Assembly: GCF_918797505.1 (NCBI RefSeq) | Contig: NC_092798.1 | Span: 47,700,985 to 47,764,984 of the forward strand | Origin: Bemisia tabaci | Lineage: Eukaryota; Arthropoda; Insecta; Hemiptera; Aleyrodidae | DNA: 64,000 nucleotides | Reading direction: 5' to 3' | Shown here: in pieces, positions 11,701-21,400 of the stretch | Position numbering within the stretch: the stretch's first letter is position 1 | Layout of the letters: each line of letters begins with the position of its first letter | The notes under the pieces: generated by a model | The model's database searches: none | Seen by the model: only the letters and a program-made list of their open reading frames with translations | What the model was told of the DNA's origin: nothing | Position numbers and translations under genes: made by a program

Positions 11701-13559
11701 GACGCAACGGAGGAAGTTAAAGTTATTAAACCATATTTATGTTTGTTCTTTCACAATTGTTTCGTTCATTTCTTGTAAATGGGAGGTCTTGTCCAGACTG
11801 AGATAAGTTTACGGAATTTAACTTTCGTGCGGAGTTCCGTGAAATTGTGCTAGTGTTAACACAGTTTTCACAAAAAATGAACCAAACACCAGTAAACGTG
11901 TCTTGTGCACCCGCCCCCCTCCGGCACGTTCTTTTGATGGTTTTTATCGATGTTTCAAAACGAATGAGAAGGGTGCTGCAACATACAGGCGGCCCATATG
12001 GGCGGCAAGTAGGTAAATCCGGCCCTGCCTAAATACATATAATCTTTGATAACATCTCATTATAAACGCTCATCCTCACTCCAAAACAAATGGATACAAG
12101 CTTGTCAATTCTAATTTTTCCATTTAATATTTTGCACATTTGCCAAAGTTTTAACTAATCTGCTTTACAAAGCCCTCCATAGTGTTAGTCATAGGAGGAA
12201 ACTAATACTACAAATTGAAGGGGGGATTGCTTTGCACGCACATTTTTTGAGCGCGATTCTCGCATCTTTTAAAGATTTACATCCTGTAATTTCTTTGCGA
12301 GGACGGTTTTCCCCCGGTTACACCTGAAATTGATCTTTAATTACAGAGGAAAATAGACCTTTGGCTACTTGACAGTTCAGTCGAGGAAGACGGGGAGAAA
12401 TAGAGGTGAGTCTAACGAAAAAGCCTACTCATTGGCTCACGACGATGTATGTATGTAATGAAGGGCTAACAAATATTGTTGCGTAGCTACAATAATTAAA
12501 ATACCAGCTGAACTGTGAGCACCTGCGTTGATTTGACAAACCGAAACAATGTGTTATCAAAAGCGCGATAATAACGGATTTAAGTCACGCGTCTGGCTCC
12601 GCGATTACCGAGGAAGAACTAACGTAACCTCTACTATCGCAGTGATCTCTGTTCTGTGATCCGATCGAAAAATAAATATACGCGAGTGTGACGCTACGTA
12701 AATGGACCACGTAATGTTTCGATACGGGCTGTTTTTCGCCTTCATTCTCTGCTCGGAGAAGAAAGGTTAATTGGCTTTGATTGTTAGTCCAAGTTTCTTG
12801 GTTGATTTTTACTTTTTAATAGTATGACGCAGAAATGAGACACATTTTTTATGCTCCATACCAGATTTATGAATTTTTTAACCTATGGAGCGAGACTAAT
12901 TTAAGCTTTCCGTAAGGGGAGGTTTGAGGGACATCCTAAAGTTGAAGATGCACTTAGGGAAGGATCCACCAATATTTTAAAAAATTAGAATACTTTTTTT
13001 GATATTAAAAGTATATTTGGTACTTTCCGTCACTTTTTTTTACTATAAATGAAATGGAAAATTGATGAGAAAAATGCACATGTTTCTCATTTTATTCGGT
13101 CTTCAATGATTCATCCTGAATTATTCAATTTCAATGGCCTTAGTGGATCAACTTTAAAATAGTTATCACTTTCATGTTTCTAGAGCCCACACCAAACAAG
13201 TTTTCGCATTTTTAGACAGTGATAGAAGATTCATCATCTTTATGTGACTTTACACGAAAGAATGACGGCAGTCGATCCTCTGTTGCAGTCTAGAAGTGCG
13301 TAAGCTTATTTGGCGTGGGTTCCAAATAGTTTCTAAAAATCCAAATGATTGAATAGTTAATGATTGAACCAATGAATTTATTCGAGTAAATCTTTTAAGG
13401 ACAACGAATGGGAACACAGTAAAAGCTACCGACTCAACTTTAAAATTCCATAATTTACAGCAGCTGGTATTTTTCAGAATGCAATTTTGCTGCTTTCGGT
13501 GATTAAAAATTACCCATAAATGGAAACTCCAAGAGAGCTAGGCGTATGGTGCCACAGAA
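11701..13559. other. No gene confirmed; possible leader region near 12.6-12.8 kb
   Basis: Mostly AT-rich without exons. The stretch 12590-12770 is richer in CpG and includes the mini-ORF listed separately. No repeat family is evident. Confidence 0.4.
12702..12770 (+). CDS. Mini-ORF or possible signal-peptide first exon
   Basis: Two in-frame ATGs (12702 and 12714) open a short frame whose second start gives MFRYGLFFAFILC followed by charged residues, a pattern typical of a secretory signal peptide. Left unspliced, it stops after GGT TAA at 12768-12770. A GT at 12766-12767 (AAAG followed by GTTAAT) could act as a weak donor, in which case this would be the first coding exon of a secreted or membrane protein. 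I could not find a matching second exon, so this is weak. Confidence 0.2.
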   Translation: MDHVMFRYGLFFAFILCSEKKG

Positions 13560-14432
13560 AAGTGAGACAATGCACGTTGGTATCGTAACTCATATTTTAA
13601 ATGAAATGTTAATTTCCTCTTTTGATTCATCTTTCCAAATTGTCTTTGGTAAATACTTGGTTTCATTTCTATCCTTGAAATTTCCGATATAAAATATGCC
13701 TTAAATTCTCATTCTTTTTTTTTAATGAAATTGATTACTTCATTTTAAAAACATTTACATTTTTAAAACGTGGTAAATATTTGTAAAACCTATTCCAAGC
13801 AATGGCATCGATATGAATCTCAATGAGCCGTAGTTGTGATGAAAGAAACGCTACAAAAAATAATATAAGAGGAAAAAAACTAAGAAGCACGTAATTTTTT
13901 GTTTTTAACTTATTTGTACATCGACCTCCTTGACTCAAATACGTCCAATTTTGAGCGTTTAGTTGCGCATATACACCACGCTGCAGCACAGTAAAAGCCC
14001 AAAACATAAAAGAATAAATTTGAATGCTTTGGAAATCGTTAAATTTGACACGGAACTACTATTATATTTACAAAAAGCACATTATATTTTCCAGTAGTAC
14101 ATATTTCTTTTTCATCAGTTTAAAAGGGAATAATCAATGCAGAGAGGGCAAACATTTCAAAATCATTAGTTGAAAAACGCTGACTCCGCGAGTTTAAATA
14201 TTAGAGCCTAACGCAGAGCGGAGCGGCGTGTTAGCAGCGCAGAACGCGCACTGACGCCTAAAAACCTAACGGGATACTTCACGCATTGCGCAACGCGTGA
14301 AGTATCCCTTTAGGTTTGTAGGCGCCTATGCGCGTGTCACGCTGGCTGCCTGCCGCGCCGCGCTTTAAGCAACTATTTCGCGTCAGAGGTGTTGCACAGT
14401 ATCCTACAAGATTGAAGGCGCACGAAATTACT
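13560..14432 (+). mobile_element. GGCGCC-palindrome repeat, long copy 2 (core 14253-14326)
   Basis: The palindromic core is slightly degraded (GACGCCTAAAAACC at the left, GGTTTGTAGGCGCC at the right). The upstream flank, including CAAATACGTCCAATTTTGAGCG and TTGATTCATCTTT, is homologous in reverse complement to 62530-63400, so the full element exceeds 870 bp. No intact transposase was recognised. The minus-strand ORF at 13735-14007 lies inside it. Confidence 0.7.
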
Positions 14433-14960
14433 AGTTAAAGAGGACTTCCAATTTTGACTGCATCTGTTACTGAAAAATGTTTAATTTGGCATTGGAGCGT
14501 TTCCTAGGCTCCCGCTTGCCGGATGCAGCAAAGCTTGCCAAAGCGTTACGAATGCAGCAAAATTGAAGGCGCACTTCGTATGGGCGATATCTACTAATAG
14601 GTTAAAAATACTATTAGGTTACTACTAGTAGGTTCGTTTGGCGGATGTTTCAAAGCTGAGGAAGCAATATACAGGGTGTCCTGAAGTTAAAGTACTTAAC
14701 TTTCAGGATCGAATTTCGGGCCCAAAATATGACTTTTTTCCAATACACATATGCCCGCGTACACACAAAAATGATGCACAAATGATGTACACAATGATGA
14801 TGTTTAATTTTCGTATGAAAAATAAATGAAGGTCCCGAACAATGTATGTTTAGATGAGAATTATTCAAATTGTAATACTTAGTCTCCACTCAAAAATGCC
14901 TGCATTGAAAAGAAAACTTTGGTCTTGGAAGCCGTCCTTACGGGCCATGCAGACATACCG

Positions 14961-15078
14961 CCCGACTTTCTGGCTCAGAGGCCAAAAGTTCCGGACGTAG
15001 CACCCGGAGCAATCGAATCTACGGCTCCAGCACCCGAAACTTTCGGCCTTTAAGCCTCGGAACGGACGGTATGTCTAT
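14961..15078. mobile_element. Small foldback repeat with AGACATACCG ends
   Basis: AGACATACCGCCCG at the left pairs with CGGACGGTATGTCT at the right, and internal GGCC-rich segments also pair imperfectly over about 45 bp. Only one copy is seen in the window. Confidence 0.5.
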
Positions 15079-15728
15079 GTACTTGATTTTCTTTCAGCGT
15101 GGAAAAATACGAATTTCTCTATCTATAGCTTTAGAGATAATGCAAAACGTGAGTGTCTCGGATGGCTGATATGTCTAATCGTGGAACGCACTACAATATA
15201 ACAATAGCAAAACGCACCTTTGTTTACATGGATGGTCAATGATGTTGTATTATAAACTGATAAGGAGGAATCACCTATCTTCCAACGGAAACCTAACGGA
15301 GTTACGAGGTTCTTCCGACGTCCGGCGGTCGAGCACGTTGGGCGCCGCGTGCGTTCTGCTTCTTGCTCGCGCGCGCATTCGGGGTCCCCCATACGTCACA
15401 AGACGTGGTCCTCCAACTCCAACGTCTAATCTGGTCGCGTGCTTTCTTACTTTTACCACTCACGTTTTCTCAAAATAGAGCTTCGTATTAAATAATATCT
15501 AGAACATTCTTATTGTTGTTTACAACTCCCGGCTGAGATTTTTTCCCCCTTCCATCTTCAAAAACATTTTCTGTCATATGTAGGCCTGTCAACCGGAATG
15601 ATTCATTGAAACCGGTTTGAAGTGAACTGATGAGTTTCGGTTTCGGTTCATATTCAACGCCGGCCGAGGATGATTTCATTTTTCGGTTCGAGTCCGGTTC
15701 ATTCGCCATGATGATTTCGGTTTTGAAT
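15079..15728. other. No gene confirmed; GC-rich patch
   Basis: 15285-15440 is CpG-rich and open in several frames on both strands. I find no convincing splice-phased coding sequence. 15590-15720 carries diverged GGTTTCGGTTC-type repeats. Confidence 0.35.
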
Positions 15729-16049
15729 GGAGAATCTGCACACAAAAATTGTATTGTTTCCTCTAAGAGTGTTGAATGAGCTGAGTTCGCAGTATTTTTC
15801 ATAATTTTTTTCCGACAATAGGGAAGTTGGAGAAAAATTTATTTAAAAAGGATAAAATGTGCCGCTTATGACGTCAGCTGGCGGTATTTCCCATTTAAAC
15901 ACATGTATTTTAACAGATTAGATTATTTTGTCATATTTTCTCCAATAATTGTCCAATTTAGAAAGCAGGGATATCCTTCTGCTTAGTTTTACTGCCAGTA
16001 TCATTTTAAAGATGAAATTCTCAAAATTTCAGACACCTACAAATTCTCT
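15729..16049 (-). mobile_element. 320-bp GGAGAATTTGCA repeat, copy 2
   Basis: Inverted relative to the copy at 4386-4705. It shares AACTCAGCTCA/TGAGCTGAGTT, ATGACGTCA and AAATGGGAAAT segments and the same length. The ends are diverged (GGAGAATCTGCA and AAATTCTCTA), so it is probably older. Confidence 0.7.
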
Positions 16050-16187
16050 ATTTGGCTCACATTCGAACTCTAAAACGGCAATTTCGAACCGATTTTTAAT
16101 GCCGGAGCAATTAGTACATTGAGCTGCGTTGAAACTTGTTAGTCAAAAGTTAGGCTGCGGCATTTTGTTACCGTGAGAGCATTTTTT

Positions 16188-16567
16188 AATTGGACGAATT
16201 TCTACCGAACAGAACTATGTGTGGATGGGAAAGGTTTGGTGTGCTCATTAGTTTTTGAGTGTTAAAAATGAATATGGGAATTATGAAGCGCCGGTGACGT
16301 CAGCGTTAACGAAGCCGACTCTGCGGCCGCGCTTCCGTGACTTTAACTCATGAGCCCTGTCCAAAACGCTCATGTCTCATGCCTACGGCTCATGAGTCCC
16401 GCTTACAGTTCGCACATTGTTCCGTCTGCTGAATTAAAAATCCCGCTTTTCCATTTCACATAAAGGAATCACGCCTACTTTTACGTTGTTTCTTAGCCAC
16501 CTCGCCACGAGCACACCCCATCTTTCCCACCCACATATAGTTTCATTTGATAAAAATACGTCCAATT
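16188..16567. mobile_element. AATTGGACG foldback family, copy C
   Basis: The left end, AATTGGACGAATTTCT, pairs with the right end, AAATACGTCCAATT. The interior contains ATGAGCCCTGTCC and the inverted ACACCCCATCTTTCC/GGTGTGCTC segments found in the 49401-49860 copy. Arms exceed 100 bp but are diverged. Confidence 0.65.
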
Positions 16568-18289
16568 GCATTGACTATGATATCCAATTTGTATGCATTT
16601 TCGAGCATCGATTTTTTTTCTCCAGCAGTTTCGTTTTGAGAAAGACTGTTAAATTGACTACAAGGTTATAAAGGTAAACTAAACCAGTTTGATTGTCAAG
16701 GGGGCTTATTAAGAATTGCACAGTTTCCAATAATCAAATATAATTTGAATCGAGAGCATGGAAATCGATGAATTTGACTGGTCTCTTGACTTCTTTGGAG
16801 ATGAGCAAAAAATTGGTAGAAGCAGGAACAATGAAATAATTGTTAAACTCAAATGAACTTTAGTTATCAATTCCAAACTCGTTGAACTACTAGAGGTCAT
16901 GGCTAATGCATTGGTCGCCATTACACTGCAAACGAATTTTTCTTTTTTCAGAGGAAAGAAAATAGTAGAGCTGAGGTGAAAGGACATTCTTAATCAGCTT
17001 CGGAAATTTCTTGAGACGATATTACGTGGTCTGAGAAATTTTTTCTCATGCTTTTTGAGCAGCGCCACCTTGCTAATCCTGAGAGAGCCCGTCAGTGCAA
17101 AATGATAAGAATTCGATGGATCGATCTTCCCATAAATGAAAGCAGACAGACGGAAAATTTCTTTCAGATTTAAGCACTGCTCAGCCATAAATTGTCAGTA
17201 AGAAGCAAAAGAAAAGCCTCATGAAAGTCATTAATTGTGCAATAAATGGTAGGAAGTGTTCATTATCCCAATCAGCTGTGTTGATATTTTGTCCCCTAGT
17301 CATTGAACCCTCAAAACCTAATTGACGTTTGATTATTTTGCAATGATACTCTTTTCATTTTGCTGCCTGCTCTGTCTTTAACTTCTGCGATTGCATCGCT
17401 AAACACAAGAGTCGATACTACATTTTTTATTTAAATACAAAAATCAACGGCTATGAAATGTCCCTTAACGAACCGTTCATTGTATAACTTGAGATATTAA
17501 GCCTGACCCTGCTGATTTTATATAATTTGAATTTTTATGAGATTATTTTACAAACTCTCTGAATGGCTGAAAACAGCTGAGCGCCTGCTCAGTTCACATG
17601 GTTACAGAAAAATAGACAATGAAGTATATCTTCACATATATTTTATAGGAATCATTGACCGGAGTCTTTGGGTATACAGATGACGACTTAATTCAAAATA
17701 TCAAAATTGTAACAAAAATAAAATTTTTCACTAGGATAAGAGAGAAAATGTTCTTCAAAACTATATTAAGTTATTTTGACAGATTATCCAACCTGTGTCA
17801 CTCTTGATCTGCTTCCAGGTAGATAAAATTACTCAGAAATTTCAAACGCTGAAAATATTTGCCAGAACCTAGTGACGTGGTTAGATCAGTGGTAATTCTC
17901 GGAAATTGGCGCAATACGTTTTGTCCATTAAAATGTAGACTTTGAATACTTGAGCACTGCTATTGTGTCACAACGAAAATTGTAGAAAGCATAAGAATTA
18001 TTTTTTATGATAAAGCGTTCAAAAATCACGGTGAGCGTGTTGAAAGGAACGGAAGGTTGATTTAAACTCGTACCAAGACTAAACTCGTCTTGGAAAATCC
18101 TAACAATTTTCCATTTTATGCCTTCCGTGATGCTGCAAACACAGATTGCTGAAATCTTACGAACATAATTTGCAGACATAATTTAGAACATAATTTAGAA
18201 AACTCTGTGGCCGCAACACATTTGCTTAAAGCATGTTGCATAATTCGATATAAGAGCAAGGAACTTAGCGTAAAGGATTGACATAGTTA
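16568..18289. other. 3' flank of the CRAL-TRIO gene; no second gene recognised
   Basis: Two consecutive minus-strand open frames (16709-16987 and 16994-17188) and a short plus-strand frame near 16760-16855 are present, but none matches a family I know and no splice-phased model emerges. No clear AATAAA signal was found immediately after the stop of the upstream minus-strand gene. Confidence 0.4.
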
Positions 18290-18471
18290 CTAATCAACAT
18301 TTAATTGTCGAAAACTGCCGCTGACGGCCATGATGTTGGTTTCGGTGTTGTTGAGCGGCTGGCATCCACTTCTACTTTTGCGGGTTTGAATCCCACTGGT
18401 ATCATGTATCTGCATTTCCTTGTTTGCCAAAATCAGATCTTTTTTCGCCCAGACTTCTTTCTTCCACAACT
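18290..18471 (-). CDS. CRAL-TRIO gene, coding exon 7 and stop
   Basis: 182 nt after acceptor ACTTTCAG. It encodes ELWKKEVWAKKDLILANKEM and the tail ending GSFRQLNVD, then TAA at 18292-18290. The unspliced ORF starting at 18544 is an upstream extension into the intron and is not the start. Confidence 0.9.
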
Positions 18472-21400
18472 CTGAAAGTATCGAATCAAGCGTGAAACAA
18501 CTTAAGTTTAAATGACCCCTCCTTTCACACCCAAATAATTGCAAGATGCAACGAAAATATTCAAATAATTCTGCAATTCACATTTTTGCATAGCTTTTTT
18601 TTTTGTCATGAAATTGCAATGTTTTTACATCATTTTGTAACCAAACGCCAATTTTAACGTAACGCAAAAAAGAGAAAATCCCCATGTGTGAGGAAGGTGG
18701 ACAATTTGCAATGCCAAAAATATTGCAAAATGTTCACATTTTAATGAAATAAATTTCAGTAAGAGAAGCCCCTTCAATTGGTGAATAGGCAACTTTCACA
18801 ACACTACGATGCATCAGCAGTATTTTACCGTGCAATATTGCAATTCATTACAATCTGTGCTATTTGACTAGAACTTACTAACTTAATGGTCAAAATTTCT
18901 TTAATTAATAAGTAATTGCAATTTCTAGTTTTTGTGGGTAACACCAAATTAAAATGAATGATTCAGCTGCATCTATCTGTTCAATAAATCATTAACGGTG
19001 TCTTCATTGAAGTCGAATAAAGTTTAGAAAAACTTAGTTTTGTGGGTATGAAGGAATGAATAAAATTTAAATTTTTATGGTATGATTTGGGTTCCATGGT
19101 GTGAAAAGTTAGCCAAGCTTATTCTAATGTCTTTATCTACTTTGTTTCAAACCTTCAATCAAGCGTCTGCACAAATTGTACACAACTTAACTTACCAAGC
19201 ATTTCGCTCATAGGAATTTCCCCACCGTATTCTTTTGGCAAACATTTCGCATCAATTTTAGATTTGAGACCATCGATGCTGTCATGGATCTAAGATAGAA
19301 AAAATATAATTTCAGTTCATGAACAATTTGTCAGTTAAGTTGACATCATTATAATGATCAAATAACTCTGAATGAGTCTAGTTGCCTTTTGTTGGTAAAT
19401 GAAAGTTTGAAGTAGAAATCAAATTCCGAAACGAAGCTCGCTGAGGACAATCACTCATGACGAGGCTCGGTTTAGTGTGCGGAATATGCGGCATTGTTGC
19501 CAGATAGTGCTGAAAACTCAGCACTTTTCCTCATTTAAATCCTGTAAAATATCCACATTTTATCGTATAACCTGGCAACCCTGATATGCGGCAAGGAGAG
19601 GCGCAAGTTCTGGTATCTTTACGTTTTGAAGGCGAAGAAATATAGGTGGAAAAACTTGAAACCGCAAATAGGCACCGTTAAAAAGCTAATTTTCCTCGTA
19701 TTAGCACCATAAAAGAAATTAAGTTTATTTAACATTCTGGATGTAAAAAAAGTGTGTGAGAACTCGTGGAATGCTTAATTACCCGCTACGGCAGTTAGTT
19801 TTACATCTTGACATTGCTAAAGTAATACGGCTGAAGCAGTTAATTCAGCATTTTGTAAATTCTCCCACTCTTTTTTTAAATCCAGAATGTTAAATGAACT
19901 TTACTATTTTTTCAGTGAGGTTTCATGATAGACCTGTGTGATTTGTATGGAAGAAAGAAAACGAAATATAAATGACAGATAATTTTGAAATAAACTTACG
20001 AAAAATCTGGATTTTAATTTAGTACTTAGGAGTCCTCTACAGAAGTCGAGTATGTATCTCACAGACGTCGGGCAATTGAAAATATTTACGCACTTGTTTC
20101 TCATTGGCATTGATTGCTGAAAAAATATCCATGCATGGTTAAAAATAAGCGTTTCTTAAGGTTAGGCCAATTTTCATTGTCACACGTGAATAATTTTGCT
20201 CTCCAATACCACGTGTGTATCTGCAAGTGGAAGCGAGCTCTCAGGTTAATTCAGATGAGTGCTTGAAAACAAGGAAATGCGAATTTAAAAAATGAGATGT
20301 TTTCTGAACGAAAGAAAAAAGAAAAAACTGCGAATACTCTAAAAAAATTTCAACTCCTCCAGTTTGACAAAAATGATTACCTTATCTAATAGGGTATTTT
20401 GTTTAAAATGAAATATATACTATATTTTATCCTAGAATTTATTTATTTTAAAAATACATAAAAATAATATACACCTACCTCACCCCATCTGACAGCTCGC
20501 ACAAACTCTAACGGCGACCAGAGTGTGACGTAAGCAGCTGATGCGCCGTGCAAGTCTGCAAAATGCGTGACTCCGGTGATTTGAGTGACGTCATCTTCAA
20601 GGACGGTTTCAAACGTCATCAAGAAAACCTGAGCCATAATACCACAGCCATATTTGTATGGATCGAATTTATCTGAGTACATAAGTGAATGACTTATTAG
20701 GGATGAAAAATAATTGGTTCTACTAGGTTTTGCGCCAACTCAAACACACCAATACTCGACTGAATCTATCAAGAAGGAATCAACCTGATCATATGCTACC
20801 GTTTTTTGTGTGTATTGTGTGTTTTTCTGTCTAAAATATTCCCCTTTCGACTGGATATTACTTGAATAAATAATTACCATTCTTTAAGATGACGGAAAAA
20901 TTGATATTAGGAATATCTTTTAAAAAATTCTTGAAATGTCAACGGTGAATTAATTAAAGAGAAATATATTTTTGGTGAATTAGAATTATTTCCTTGAAAT
21001 TTTCATAGTTGCTGAGAAATATCAATCAATATCACAAATTATAAATGTCATCCAATACCCTTGACCGGCTGAAATACTAATTTAGATGCAAGTAGGAATA
21101 AATAAGATTCTCACCAATAACGTAGATTATCACTCTCCTACCGAGAGAGTCTCTGATTGGTGAGGCGAAAATGAACCTGATAAAATAAAACACAAGTTTA
21201 ACATAAGTAGATAATATTCAACTGCGCCATGAAATTACAACATATTTGGCATTCAGTCACTAGAAAGTTGGATGACAGAAATGTGGCTTATGCAAAAAAA
21301 AAATTAAGTTAGGATAATTATTGAATCAAAGATGCCCAATATAAAGATGCATTTTTCACGTGAAATTTCATGAAAAAATGATATATCAATAGAAACTGCA

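Noticed and set aside
18290..18544. Stand-alone 84-codon gene
   Set aside because: It is the last exon of the CRAL-TRIO gene plus intron read-through; the acceptor at 18472-18473 sets the true boundary.
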